A stretch of 64,000 bases of DNA. Source: Alphaproteobacteria bacterium. GTDB lineage: Bacteria; Pseudomonadota; Alphaproteobacteria; Micropepsales; Micropepsaceae. The position numbers were made by a program, and so were the translations under genes. A model generated the notes under the pieces. The model searched no databases and had not been told where the DNA came from. It worked only from the letters and a program-made list of their open reading frames with translations. The stretch is from assembly GCA_017308475.1 (NCBI GenBank), contig JAFKEU010000011.1, forward strand, positions 124,001-188,000, in the 5' to 3' direction. Positions 9,467 through 18,259 of the stretch are shown here, one piece after another. The first letter of the stretch is position 1. Each line of letters starts with the position of its first letter.

Positions 9467-9602
9467 CCCGAAGCGACAGCGGCGCAGTCAGCTGCTCGCT
9501 GATATCCTTGTCGGCGTCGGATCGATCGATCCGGTCATCGTCTTCACGGGACTCCACGATGTGCAGACCCTTGCCGGACAGAATGGGTGAAACGTGCGTC
9601 AT
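9393..9602 (-). CDS. Small single-pass membrane protein of unknown function
   Basis: A 69-residue open frame with a charged acidic N-terminal half (REDDDRIDRSDADKD) followed by one strong membrane segment (about residues 44-68, LLIWLVLTFLGWLALALLL). The switch from charged to hydrophobic makes it look like a real protein rather than a shadow. It overlaps the 3' end of the amidotransferase gene by 74 bases on the other strand. Small membrane proteins are common in exopolysaccharide loci, but no family is recognised. No clear ribosome binding site was seen. Confidence 0.5.
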   Translation of the reverse strand: MTHVSPILSGKGLHIVESREDDDRIDRSDADKDISEQLTAPLSLRVSLLIWLVLTFLGWLALALLLRLM

Positions 9603-9751
9603 GGCCGCGCCGCCCAGAAAAAATCCAAGCTTTTCTGCGGCTTGTTTGGTTAATATCAGGTTAGCAGGTCCGTGCAGCCGATGGAAATCGCCGCTCGGGC
9701 GTTTTCGGCCAGCCTCGGCTTCCGTCGGCTGATTTCCGTCAGTGGCTTCGG

Positions 9752-10993
9752 TCAGACTGGCGTGGGCACCAGAACGGCCTTCATCAGGCTGGCGCGGGCG
9801 GCCTGCGCAGCGGCGGGGCTGTGCCGCCCCGCACGGCCTGCCGCGGCGGCGGCGATCAGAAGATCGCGATTGGCCCGGGCGGTTTCGAACCAGCTGAAGC
9901 GGCAGGCATGGCGGCGGGTATCGTCGCGGGGGGGCATCGCCCGGCTGAGGGCCAGGATCGCATCGCGGATGCCGGCGATGCTTCGTTCCCCGGCCAACAG
10001 TCCAGCCGCCGGCGAACAGACCGCTTCGGCGCTGCCGTTGACGTTCGTCGCCACAACGGGCGTACCGCAGGCCATCGCCTCGAGCAGCACGTTCGCCCAG
10101 CCTTCACGCTGGGAGGCCAGGACCAGCATGTCGGCCGCCTGGTAGAGGCCCGGCAGATCCGCATGCGGGACTTCGCCCAGAAAACGCACACGCCCGGCCA
10201 CGCCCAGACGATGGGCCAGCGCCTCAAGCTCGGCGCGCAGGGGGCCACTGCCCGCGATGGTCAGATCGCAATCGGCAAGGCCGGGCAGGGCGCCGATCAC
10301 TAGCTCGTGACCCTTGCGCGGGATGAGGCTGCCCACCGACAGCAGCGCGACGCGCTCATTGCGGGGCGGTGCCCCAGCGGGGGAGAAGCGGTCAAGGTCG
10401 ACGCCGTTGCGCAGGACGATGGTACGTTCGGGTGCCGCCCCCAGGGCCACGAGCCGCTGGCGCAGATCCTCGCAGACGGTGATCATTGCGCTGGCCTGGC
10501 CCGCGGCCCACTGGATCTGCCGCCGCGCCAGGGCCGAATGCGGGATCAGGGTGAGGTCCGTGCCCCGGCCTGTAATCACCACGGGCAGGCCCAGCGTCCG
10601 GCCCAAGAGCGCTGCGGCAACGCCGTCGGGATAGAAATAATGCGCATCGATCACGTCGAAGCGCTGGCCGGCGCGCATCAGCTTGCGGACCGCATGCAGG
10701 GCCGCGCGGTAGAGAAGCCACGGTGTGATGGCGCTGAGCCGCGGCAGGACGAGATAGGGCGGATGGTGGACGTCAAGTCCGTGCCGCGTTTCGTGCGCCG
10801 GGATGCGGGCGAAGGCAGCGTAGCGGCCAAAGCGGGGATGGCCGGAAAAGAACCAGGGCCGCGGCGCCAGCACCGTGGCGCAAAGCCCGCCCAGCGCCAG
10901 GGTGTGGCGAAGGCGATTCTCCACGAAGATGCCGTGATTGGGCTGGCCGGCATTCGGATAGAGGGTGGAAAAGACAAGGACGGACGTCGTCAC
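9752..10993 (-). CDS. Glycosyltransferase family 4 (TuaC-like)
   Basis: A GT-B fold glycosyltransferase of 413 residues. The acceptor-side N-terminus reads VLVFSTLYPNAGQPNHGIF, like TuaC-type enzymes. The donor side has VLRNGVDLDRF, LLSVGSLIPRKGHELVI, FLGEVPHADLPGLYQAADM and the E-x7-E region SQREGWANVLLEAMACG. It should extend the repeat unit using a nucleotide sugar. The GTG at 10993 is preferred as start, because the 23 upstream in-frame residues lie within the end of the LuxR gene and do not resemble the family. It lies 40 bases after the regulator gene in the same direction and may be co-transcribed. The last 40 residues are Ala-rich and poorly conserved. Confidence 0.87.
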   Translation of the reverse strand: MTTSVLVFSTLYPNAGQPNHGIFVENRLRHTLALGGLCATVLAPRPWFFSGHPRFGRYAAFARIPAHETRHGLDVHHPPYLVLPRLSAITPWLLYRAALHAVRKLMRAGQRFDVIDAHYFYPDGVAAALLGRTLGLPVVITGRGTDLTLIPHSALARRQIQWAAGQASAMITVCEDLRQRLVALGAAPERTIVLRNGVDLDRFSPAGAPPRNERVALLSVGSLIPRKGHELVIGALPGLADCDLTIAGSGPLRAELEALAHRLGVAGRVRFLGEVPHADLPGLYQAADMLVLASQREGWANVLLEAMACGTPVVATNVNGSAEAVCSPAAGLLAGERSIAGIRDAILALSRAMPPRDDTRRHACRFSWFETARANRDLLIAAAAAGRAGRHSPAAAQAARASLMKAVLVPTPV

Positions 10994-11033
10994 GCGCCCT
11001 GCCAGCCCGATGCCGCAAGCTTGCGCCTGCCGC

Positions 11034-11645
11034 TCATGGCGCACCGACGCTTGGCCCGCCATGATTCACACTGAGTCGGGCGAACATCTTTTCCCGTGAA
11101 TGAACGCCCATCTTGGCATAGATGCGCTTGATATGGGTGCGGATGGTCAGCAGCGAACTTCCGTTGGTGCGGGCGATCTCGCTGGCGGTCGCGCCGCGCG
11201 TGAGCATTCTGACCACCTTCTTCTCGGTTGATGTCAGGCCATATTCGGTCAGAAGCGCGGACAGGTCCCTTGCCTCGCTGCCCGCCGTGGTGACGGCGCA
11301 GCCGATCAGGGATATTCCGTTGATGGACAGGGTGTAGAGCTGGACCTGGCCGTTGGGATAGTCCGCCATGGTCAGCGTGGTGGTGCCGTTCTTCCAGTTC
11401 GCGCGGTCCGCGACGGCCTGTTGCAGCACACGCCTGGCATTCTGTACTGCCAGTTCGAGCTCGCGGGTATTGCCGCGGACCACGCCGAATGAATCCTGCC
11501 TGAGTCCCAGCTGTTTCATCAGGCTGCGGCCGCTGGCGTTGACCCAGATGGCCCTGAGGTCGTCTGAGACCAGGAACAGGGCGATGGAAACCTGTTCCAG
11601 CCAGTTCTTGGCGACATCGTTCAGTATCGGAATTCCGTATTGCAT
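11034..11645 (-). CDS. LuxR-family transcriptional regulator with PAS-like sensor half
   Basis: A 203-residue regulator. The C-terminal 65 residues form a LuxR/GerE helix-turn-helix (LTSTEKKVVRMLTRGATASE, then SLLTIRTHIKRIYAKMGVHSR). The N-terminal 110 residues (LEQVSIALFLVSDDLRAIWV and on) look like a small PAS-type domain found in orphan LuxR regulators. There is no receiver domain or quorum-sensing domain. It lies between a GT4 gene and a Crp/Fnr regulator on the same strand, within the exopolysaccharide locus, so regulation of the polymer genes is a reasonable inference. The ATG at 11645 gives a full-length PAS half. Confidence 0.87.
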   Translation of the reverse strand: MQYGIPILNDVAKNWLEQVSIALFLVSDDLRAIWVNASGRSLMKQLGLRQDSFGVVRGNTRELELAVQNARRVLQQAVADRANWKNGTTTLTMADYPNGQVQLYTLSINGISLIGCAVTTAGSEARDLSALLTEYGLTSTEKKVVRMLTRGATASEIARTNGSSLLTIRTHIKRIYAKMGVHSREKMFARLSVNHGGPSVGAP

Positions 11646-11795
11646 ACCCCTACGCGGCCCCTGCCATTCCCATTACGTCGTGCGATGGATGGACACGATC
11701 ATCTCTGTACCGAAAATTTGGCATGTATCTGCCCGCCAATCCGTCCTGGATTGAACAAGATGGGCCAAGATTCGAAAGGTGTGGATGCCGTCAGG

Positions 11796-12614
11796 TCAGC
11801 GCGGACGCGCGCAGCCCGACTCGAAGAACATGCCTTCGTGAAACACATGACACGAGGGCAAGTCGCCGCTTGGCGAAGGCAGATACATCGTCTCTGCGCT
11901 TTCCTTGAGAATGTCGTGGCACTCGCAGGAGGCCAGGCGCAGACGTTCGGGGTTGATCACCCGCATCTGGCCATGACGGTATTCGATGAGGTTCTTCTTG
12001 CGGAACTGGGTGGCAACCACCGAAATGTGCGGTCGCTGCGCGCCAAGCGTGATGGCCATCATCTCCTGCGTCAGGGTGAAGGGCCGGCCTTCGGCGTTCT
12101 GGTGCACGGTCAGCAGGAAGCGGGCATAGCGCTGCTCCAGCGAGTGAAGCCGGTTGCAGGCGGAAATCTGAGTGATCTGCTCGTTCATGAACAGGCTGTA
12201 TTGCTGGATCATATGGCCGAGCGGCGGCGATTTCAGCGCTAGCCCGAACAGCACGGAGCGGTCGATGCTGAGCGCCGTGCCCGGAATAAGCACGACGCAT
12301 TCCACGCCGGTGCGGCGCGCGCCACTCAGCATGTTGGGCATGGTCATGCCTTCGCGGCCGACAGAACCAGTCATGGTGCTGCGCCCGTCGCTCATCATCT
12401 TTGTGAAAAGCGCCAGGCCGTGTTCGATGAAGTGCACCCGCGACATGCTGCTGTGCGCTTCGGCCAGCACTTCGTCGCGCCGGAGCTCGATCCGGTCCAT
12501 GTGCGGGATGAGTTGCGAGAGGATGGCGGGTGGAAGCGCCTGGAGCATCCGGTTGCCCGAGGCGATAGGCAAACGTTGCGCGGAATACGATCCGGTCAGA
12601 TCAGCAATTTTCAT
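11796..12614 (-). CDS. Crp/Fnr-family transcriptional regulator
   Basis: A 272-residue regulator with an N-terminal cyclic-nucleotide-binding fold (about residues 15-140: LQALPPAILSQLIPHMDRIE, VHFIEHGLALFT) and a C-terminal winged helix (TQEMMAITLGAQRPHISVVA). The N-terminal half has none of the clustered Cys expected of oxygen-sensing FNR, so it is not an iron-sulphur FNR. Two Cys (SCECHDI) occur near the C-terminus with a third further on (SCHVF). The ATG at 12614 was chosen because a GGGG lies six bases upstream; ATG 12626 or 12713 are alternatives. It is divergent from the sugar-1-phosphate transferase gene, with an FNR/FixK-like box in between. Confidence 0.85.
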   Translation of the reverse strand: MKIADLTGSYSAQRLPIASGNRMLQALPPAILSQLIPHMDRIELRRDEVLAEAHSSMSRVHFIEHGLALFTKMMSDGRSTMTGSVGREGMTMPNMLSGARRTGVECVVLIPGTALSIDRSVLFGLALKSPPLGHMIQQYSLFMNEQITQISACNRLHSLEQRYARFLLTVHQNAEGRPFTLTQEMMAITLGAQRPHISVVATQFRKKNLIEYRHGQMRVINPERLRLASCECHDILKESAETMYLPSPSGDLPSCHVFHEGMFFESGCARPR

Positions 12615-12864
12615 TGTCAGCCCCATTACCCCAGCGGGAACATTGCCCGCATACTTATTCGTTAATACATCGTTAGCACCATCATGGGCACGAATCTGTT
12701 CGTCTTGAGACAAAGCGCTTTGTTCAAAGTCGAAATCTCTCTGTCAAAAAACGTTCACTATGTTTGGCGCGCGAAACCGTACGCGCAGCGCGCGCCCCTT
12801 TCACGCCTCGCCGGCGATTTTTTTCAGGTCCGTCCTAAGGTTGAGGGTACGCCTACCCATTTGT

Positions 12865-12878
12865 TTGATCCAAATCAT
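12865..12878. promoter_or_regulatory. FNR/FixK-like box between the Crp/Fnr gene and the sugar transferase gene
   Basis: The sequence TTGATCCAAATCAT matches the palindrome TTGAT-N4-ATCAA at nine of ten fixed positions. It lies in the roughly 440-base divergent gap (12615-13058) between a Crp/Fnr-type regulator and the initiating sugar transferase, and could serve either promoter. The rest of the gap is AT-richer than the genes and holds no supported ORF. No experimental support exists here. Confidence 0.45.
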
Positions 12879-13058
12879 TCCGTTTGCGGACTATGACCAT
12901 GTAACTGTTAAGTGCCGTTAAGGCTGTTTTCCACGCTACCAACTAGTGGGGTCGCGGCATCGGGCGGTTTGCGGAGAAGCTGTTGCTGTCGAGGGCCGGG
13001 GCCACCCATGACCTGGGCGTTATGACCGTGGCGCTGGCCATTCCATGGAACGGCCGTA

Positions 13059-14468
13059 GTGAAGATTTTTGGACGCTATATCGCTCTGCCGTTTGTCCTG
13101 CTCGCCGCGCTGGATGCGTCTCTGTTCTTTTCGGTGCTTTACGCCCTCTCGCTCACCACCCATTGCAAGGCCTGCTATGTGGGCGCCGTGGCCGGCCTGG
13201 ATCCTGCCAGGGCGCTCCTGCTGACTTCGGCATTCCTGCTGGTTACCGCGTCGTCGGGCCTTTATACGGCCGAAGCGCTGAGGAGCTTTACCCTGTTCCT
13301 GAAGCGCTTCCTGCTGGCCTGGCAATTGCTGCTGATCCCGACGGTGGCTGTCTTTGCCCTGACGAAGTTCCTGGCCGGTCTTCCGTTCGGCTGGTATGTC
13401 GGCGTCATCACCTTGGCCGTCACCATCTTCATGCTGCTGCTCTTCACGGTGCGGGCGGCGATGATCTGGCTGCTGCGCAAGCCTTTCGTGCGCCGGCGGA
13501 TACTTGTTCTGGGAAGCGGCGAGATTGCCGACCGCTTGACCGAGTTTCTGCAGGGCCCCGACCAGGCCCATCTGCGCCATGTGCGGACGGTAGCCCCGCC
13601 GCCGATGCTGGCGCCCATCGGCACCAGTGGAAACCTGGCCCTGCATGTGGAGAGCCAAACGCCCCTGTTGGCGATTGCGCGGTCCTTGCGCGTGGACGAG
13701 ATCGTGGTCGCCACCCGGGACATGCGCTCCCTGCCGATGTATGAGCTGCTGGAATGCAAGCTGCACGGCATTGCGGTCGCCAGCTACATGGCCTTCTGGG
13801 AACGCGAGTCCGGCCAGGTCGATTTTCTCCAGGCGGGGCCCGAATGGTTTGCCTTTTCAGACGGCTTCCTGCTCAACCAGCCGCAGCGCGCTCTCAAGCG
13901 TGCCGCTGATTTTGCGGTCAGCCTGGCCTTCCTCATCCTGTTTCTGCCCTTCATTCTTGGCACCATCCTGGCCATCCGGCTGGAGAGCCGGGGCCCGATC
14001 TTCTATCGCCAGGAGCGGGTGGGCCTGAACGGCCGGATTTTCCGGGTGTGGAAATTCCGCAGCATGCGCACCGACGCCGAAAGCGACGGAGTGCCCAAAT
14101 GGGCGGGCAGCGGCGACAGCCGGGTGACGCGGGTCGGACGTTTCATCCGCAAGGTCCGCATCGACGAGATTCCCCAGATCATCAATGTGCTCGCCGGTGA
14201 CATGAGCTTCATCGGGCCGCGCCCCGAGCGTCCCTTCTTTGTCGAGCAACTGCGCGAGAAAATCCCCTATTACGAACTGCGCCACCGGGTGAAGCCGGGC
14301 ATCACCGGCTGGGCCCAGGTCAACTATCCCTATGGGGCCTCGGTGGAGGATGCGCGGCGCAAGCTTGCCTATGACCTCTATTACGTCAAAAGCAACGACA
14401 TGTTCCTGGATCTCGCCATCCTGGTGCGAACGGTGCGGGTCATCCTGTTCGCGGAGGGCGCGCGTTAA
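13059..14468 (+). CDS. Polyprenyl-phosphate sugar-1-phosphate transferase, XrtA-associated (WbaP/EpsB_2 type)
   Basis: A 469-residue initiating transferase that should attach the first sugar phosphate to undecaprenyl phosphate at the inner membrane. Four N-terminal membrane segments (about residues 8-130) are followed by a Rossmann-like CoA_binding_3 half (RRILVLGSGEIADRL) and a further membrane helix near 285-305. The catalytic bacterial sugar transferase domain follows: GPIFYRQERVGLNGRIF, WKFRSMRTDAE, KVRIDEIPQIINVL, GDMSFIGPRPE and KPGITGWAQVNYPYG, all canonical. The start is the GTG at 13059. It heads the operon continuing into three glycosyltransferases, with a 2-base gap to the next gene. 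It matches the PEP-CTERM-system sugar transferase family in length and layout. Confidence 0.93.
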   Translation: MKIFGRYIALPFVLLAALDASLFFSVLYALSLTTHCKACYVGAVAGLDPARALLLTSAFLLVTASSGLYTAEALRSFTLFLKRFLLAWQLLLIPTVAVFALTKFLAGLPFGWYVGVITLAVTIFMLLLFTVRAAMIWLLRKPFVRRRILVLGSGEIADRLTEFLQGPDQAHLRHVRTVAPPPMLAPIGTSGNLALHVESQTPLLAIARSLRVDEIVVATRDMRSLPMYELLECKLHGIAVASYMAFWERESGQVDFLQAGPEWFAFSDGFLLNQPQRALKRAADFAVSLAFLILFLPFILGTILAIRLESRGPIFYRQERVGLNGRIFRVWKFRSMRTDAESDGVPKWAGSGDSRVTRVGRFIRKVRIDEIPQIINVLAGDMSFIGPRPERPFFVEQLREKIPYYELRHRVKPGITGWAQVNYPYGASVEDARRKLAYDLYYVKSNDMFLDLAILVRTVRVILFAEGAR

Positions 14469-14470
14469 CT

Positions 14471-15622
14471 ATGTCCCAGGTTGAGTCCTTCCAGCGTGAC
14501 AGCGCGCCCACTGTCCGGCCGCCACGCCTTCTGCATGTCTTTCCCAGTTTCGACATCGGTGGTTCGCAGGTGCGCTTTGCGTCCCTGCTGAAGCGTCTGG
14601 GCCCGCAATTCGAACACACCGTGATCTCGCTCGATGGCCGCTGGAGCGCCGCGACTCTTTTGCCGGGCGATGCGCCGGTGACCGCGCTTGCCGGGCCAGC
14701 CGGCAGCAAGGGGCTTGCGTCGCGGCTCATGCGCATTCGCGGGGCGTTGGAGACGATCGCGCCGGATGCGCTTTTGACCTACAATTGGGGCGCGATCGAA
14801 TGGGCGCTGGCCAATAGCGGGCGCCTGCCGCATCTTCATCATGAAGACGGATTCGGACCGGAAGAAAGCACACGCCAGCTTCAGCGCCGCATCTGGACGC
14901 GCCGCCTGGCGCTACGTCACAGCAGCGTAATGGTGCCGTCCCGCCTGCTGTGGGACATCGCGACGAAGAGCTGGGGGATCGCGGCGCGCAAGGTGCACCA
15001 CATTCCCAACGGCATCACTCCTTGCGACCGGATCGGGATGTCCATCGAGCGCATGGGCCTTGAGATTCCGGCGCATCTGTGCCGCATTGTGTGGATCGGT
15101 GCTCTGCGGCGTGAAAAGAACCCGCTGCGCCTGTTGCGGGCCTTCGTCCCGCTGGCGGGAAAGGCGGTGCTGCTCCTGGTCGGAGAGGGACCGGAGCATG
15201 ACGCAGTGCTGCGCGAAGGCGAGCGGCTGGGGATCCTGCCGCATATGCGCCTTCTGGGCCGGCGCAGTGATGCGCGCAGCATCGTGATGCAGTCCGACAT
15301 ACTGGCCCTGTCCAGCGACACCGAACAGATGCCTTTCGCGGTCCTTGAGGCGATGGATGCCGGCCTTCCCGTCGCGTCGGTGGATGTGGGCGATATCCGC
15401 GAGATGGTGGCGGAGGAAAACAGGGACTTCATCGTGCCGTGCAAAGATCAGGCGCTGGGCCAGGCCCTGGCCAGCCTGATCGCCGATGCCAAGCTGCGCG
15501 CCTGGATCGGCAGCGCCAACCGCAAGCGCGTGCGCAATGTCTATCGCGCCGGCGACATGGCGGGGCGCTATCAGCTTCTTATAGATGCCACCCTCGCCGG
15601 GGAGTGGCGGGCAAGTGCCTAG
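14471..15622 (+). CDS. Glycosyltransferase family 4
   Basis: A 383-residue GT-B glycosyltransferase. The N-terminus has the glycine-rich acceptor loop LLHVFPSFDIGGSQVRFAS, as in XrtA-system GT4 enzymes. The donor half shows HIPNGITP, WIGALRREKNPLRLLRAF, LLVGEGPEH, LLGRRSDA and the SSDTEQMPFAVLEAMDAG E-x7-E region. It starts 2 bases after the initiating transferase stop and overlaps the next glycosyltransferase gene by 8 bases, so translational coupling is likely. Sugar specificity cannot be told from sequence. Confidence 0.88.
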   Translation: MSQVESFQRDSAPTVRPPRLLHVFPSFDIGGSQVRFASLLKRLGPQFEHTVISLDGRWSAATLLPGDAPVTALAGPAGSKGLASRLMRIRGALETIAPDALLTYNWGAIEWALANSGRLPHLHHEDGFGPEESTRQLQRRIWTRRLALRHSSVMVPSRLLWDIATKSWGIAARKVHHIPNGITPCDRIGMSIERMGLEIPAHLCRIVWIGALRREKNPLRLLRAFVPLAGKAVLLLVGEGPEHDAVLREGERLGILPHMRLLGRRSDARSIVMQSDILALSSDTEQMPFAVLEAMDAGLPVASVDVGDIREMVAEENRDFIVPCKDQALGQALASLIADAKLRAWIGSANRKRVRNVYRAGDMAGRYQLLIDATLAGEWRASA

Positions 15623-16640
15623 CTCAGCGTTGCGCGCCGGATCGCGAGTGAGCGCCATCATACCGGCCTATAACCGGGCCGCGCTGCTGGACGAGACATT
15701 GCACTCGCTGATGGCCCAGCGCGTGCTGCCGCACGAGGTCATCGTGGTCGATGATGGCTCGGTCGAGGACATCCAATCGGTGAGCGCGCGCTTTGGCGAC
15801 AGGGTCCGCTATGTGCGCGCGGAAAATGGCGGCGCGCCCACCGCGCGCAATCTGGGTGCCTCGCTGGCAAGCGGCGACTGGCTTTGGTTCTGCGATAGCG
15901 ACGATCTGTGGCATCCTGAATATCTGGGCCGGGCGCTGGGCCTTGTGGCGGCCGCGCCCGAACTGGGGTTCATCTTCGACAATTTCCAGCTGGTGCGCGG
16001 CGGGATATGGGAAGCCCCGACAAAATTCGAAACCGCGCCGGAGGGATTCTGGCAGCAGATACCAGGCACGGCCACGGAGGGGGGGCGGATTCTGATCCAG
16101 CCGCTCTATGCCAGCCTGCTGCGTTTCCAGCCGGTATTCCATTCGACCCTGCTGGTATCGCGGCGCCTGTTCGATTCTGTCGGGGGCTATGACGCGCGCT
16201 TTGGCCGGCTGGGCAGTGAGGATTTCGAATTCGTCCTGCGTTGCGCGGCCCATGCCCCCGCCGCGATGATCGAGGACGCGCTGGTGGGAATCCGGCGCCA
16301 TCGTGGCAACTACAGCGCCAGCCAGCTTCGCAACCTGCTGGGCGAGATTGCGATCCTGCGCCATGCGAGGGTCCATCACGGCGCCCCGGCGGCGGCCGCC
16401 GCGTCCGTCATCGCAGAAGAGTTGCACCTGCGCAGCCGCCAGGCACTGGAACTGGCCTTTGCCGCGGGCGACTATGCCCAGGTCCTGGCGCTGGCGCTGG
16501 CGCGGACGGACATGGATCCGGGCATGCGGCTCAAGGTGATGCTGGCATCCTGGCCGCGGCATCTGCGGCGGCTGGCTGTGGGCCTTGCCGTTCACCTGGC
16601 AGCGCTGCGCCCTCGCCCGGCGATGCGGAGGGCGCCGTGA
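15615..16640 (+). CDS. Glycosyltransferase family 2 (copy A)
   Basis: A GT-A fold glycosyltransferase of about 341 residues. Family 2 marks are VSAIIPAYNRAALLDETLHS, VIVVDDGS, GGAPTARNLGA and the metal-binding FCDSDDLW. The second half has SVGGYDARFGRLGSEDFEF. The start was set at GTG 15615, which overlaps the previous stop and follows a GGGGAG; GTG 15648 is an alternative. It is clearly paralogous to the minus-strand gene at 38234-39250: both share WLWFCDSDDLW, the phrase KFETAP-GFW, LFDSVGG and RRH-NYSA-QL-NLLGE. The end overlaps the next gene as GTGA. Confidence 0.9.
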   Translation: MPSSALRAGSRVSAIIPAYNRAALLDETLHSLMAQRVLPHEVIVVDDGSVEDIQSVSARFGDRVRYVRAENGGAPTARNLGASLASGDWLWFCDSDDLWHPEYLGRALGLVAAAPELGFIFDNFQLVRGGIWEAPTKFETAPEGFWQQIPGTATEGGRILIQPLYASLLRFQPVFHSTLLVSRRLFDSVGGYDARFGRLGSEDFEFVLRCAAHAPAAMIEDALVGIRRHRGNYSASQLRNLLGEIAILRHARVHHGAPAAAAASVIAEELHLRSRQALELAFAAGDYAQVLALALARTDMDPGMRLKVMLASWPRHLRRLAVGLAVHLAALRPRPAMRRAP

Positions 16641-17785
16641 GTTCGGCCCGCGTGCTGCACGTTTTCAAGTATTTCCGTCCCGATTTCACCGGCGAGGGAA
16701 TCTTTCTTGAACGGCTGGCGCCGGTTTTCCAGCGCCTGAGGCCGGATGTGGCCCATGAGGTTGCCGTCACGGCGACGGCCTGCCCACCCGGCTTCAAACC
16801 GCCAGCGGGGCTGGCGGCGGTCCATTTTCTGGGCAATGGCGGGCCCGCGGGGCAGACAAGGCTGGTCGGCTGGCTGGCCTGTCATGCGGCGGGCTATAGC
16901 GCCGTGCATTATCACACCCACGTCGATCGTAGCTTTGCCGCCAGCGCATTGCTGCGCCTTCTGCGGCGGCGGGTGGTGCTGTCCGCTACACTGGATGACA
17001 GTATCCCCGCACTGATGGGTACCTACCGCCCGCTGTTCCGGCCACTGGTGCGCCTGTTGAGCCGGGTGGTCAGCATGTTCGTGGCCATCAGTCCGCGCCT
17101 TTTCGCGGAGAACAACCAAGTGGTGCCGGCGAGCAAGTCGGCGATGGTGCCGATCGGCATCGCCATTCCGCCCGCGCCGTCGCCGGACACGCGCGCCGCC
17201 GCGCGCCGCAGGCTGCGGATCGCCGACAACGCCATTGTGCTGGTCAGCGTCGGTGGGATCTGCGCGCGCAAAGACCAGCTTTTCCTGATCCAGCAGTTGC
17301 CCGCCCTGGTGTGCCATCATCCAGGACTTTTGCTGGTGCTGGTCGGGCCGGTGCTGGAACTGGACTATCGCGAGCGGATGGAGGCGGAAATCGTGCAGGC
17401 CAATCTGGGGCCGCATGTGATGTTCACCGGCTATCAGGAGAAGCCCTGGGACTATTATGACGCCGCCGATGCGATGGTGTTCGCCTCGCGCGAGGAAGGG
17501 TTCGGCACGGTGGTCATCGAGGCCATGGCGCGGGGCCTGCCGGTGCTGGCGCGGCGCCTGCCGGGCGTCAACGATGCCTTCATTGAACAGGGCTTTTCGG
17601 GATACCTGTTCGACGATGCCCAGGCTTTCCGAGCGGGCGCAGAGGCGCTGGCGGCCGATGCCGGGCTGCGCCAGAAAATGGGCCAGCGCGGCCGCGCCTT
17701 CGTCGTCGGCCATTACGACATTGCCGAGGTGGCGGCGCGCTATCTGGACATTTACGGCTATCCCGCCGGGGCGGCGGCGGCGTGA
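16637..17785 (+). CDS. Glycosyltransferase family 4
   Basis: A 382-residue GT-B glycosyltransferase starting at a GTG that overlaps the preceding TGA. It opens VLHVFKYFRPDFTGEGIFLE and has AVHYHTHVDRS in the acceptor half. The donor half has VPIGIAIPP, LVSVGGICARKDQLFLI, LVGPVLELDYRE, FTGYQEKPWDYYDAADAMVF and SREEGFGTVVIEAMARG. It is the last intact gene of this operon: the gene after it, overlapping by four bases, is broken. The VHYHTHVD sequence is rare enough to help identify orthologues. Confidence 0.88.
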   Translation: MSSARVLHVFKYFRPDFTGEGIFLERLAPVFQRLRPDVAHEVAVTATACPPGFKPPAGLAAVHFLGNGGPAGQTRLVGWLACHAAGYSAVHYHTHVDRSFAASALLRLLRRRVVLSATLDDSIPALMGTYRPLFRPLVRLLSRVVSMFVAISPRLFAENNQVVPASKSAMVPIGIAIPPAPSPDTRAAARRRLRIADNAIVLVSVGGICARKDQLFLIQQLPALVCHHPGLLLVLVGPVLELDYRERMEAEIVQANLGPHVMFTGYQEKPWDYYDAADAMVFASREEGFGTVVIEAMARGLPVLARRLPGVNDAFIEQGFSGYLFDDAQAFRAGAEALAADAGLRQKMGQRGRAFVVGHYDIAEVAARYLDIYGYPAGAAAA

Positions 17786-18110
17786 TCGCGGTAATCATTC
17801 CATTTTATCAACGCCAGCAGGGACCGTTGAACCGCGCACTTATCTCTATCGCACAACAACAGGGTGCCGATGCGCTGCAGATTCTCGCAGCCAGCGACGG
17901 CTCGCCGGTGGCGCCGGAAATCGAACTCACTGGCTTGCCATCACGGCTGATCGCGCAGGTTTCGGGTTTGCGCCAATCGAACGGCGGTCCGGCGTCGGCG
18001 CGCAATCCGGCGCTCGATGCCCTGCTGCAGTCGGTCGATATGGTGGCCGTTCGCGATTCGAGATGATGCCTGGCGCGATGATCATCAGCTCAATATCAAA
18101 GCTCCCCGCG
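17782..18110 (+). pseudogene. Truncated and frameshifted family 2 glycosyltransferase (copy B remnant)
   Basis: The start is intact and coupled to the previous gene. The protein MIAVIIPFYQRQQGPLNRAL matches the N-terminus of the gene at 37246-38217 (MIGVAIPFFQRKPGLLNRAL) and continues in parallel to GGPASARNPALDALLQSVDM. It then stops at 18066 after VAVRDSR. In the next frame the bases read DDAWRDDHQLNIK, matching DDAWESGHLQNIC of the intact paralogue, so a small insertion broke the frame. Homology is lost by about 18110, leaving roughly a third of a gene. The break marks the left border of the accessory island. Confidence 0.8.
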
Positions 18111-18259
18111 GAGCGGGGGGTGCAAGCTAAGCTCGAAAGGGGCAACGTTTTTGTCACGGCGGTTTCTTGGAGCCGGAGCCGGAGCCGTGCGGTGGTCTCT
18201 ATCCTGCTGGTACAAATCATCGTCAGGCCAGGCTGATAATTTTCCCGAAAAGCTGGACA

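Noticed and set aside
18169..18186. Three tandem GGAGCC units before the methyltransferase
   Set aside because: Too short to call a repeat array and gives a non-coding-looking PEPEP leader; the methyltransferase start lies downstream of it.
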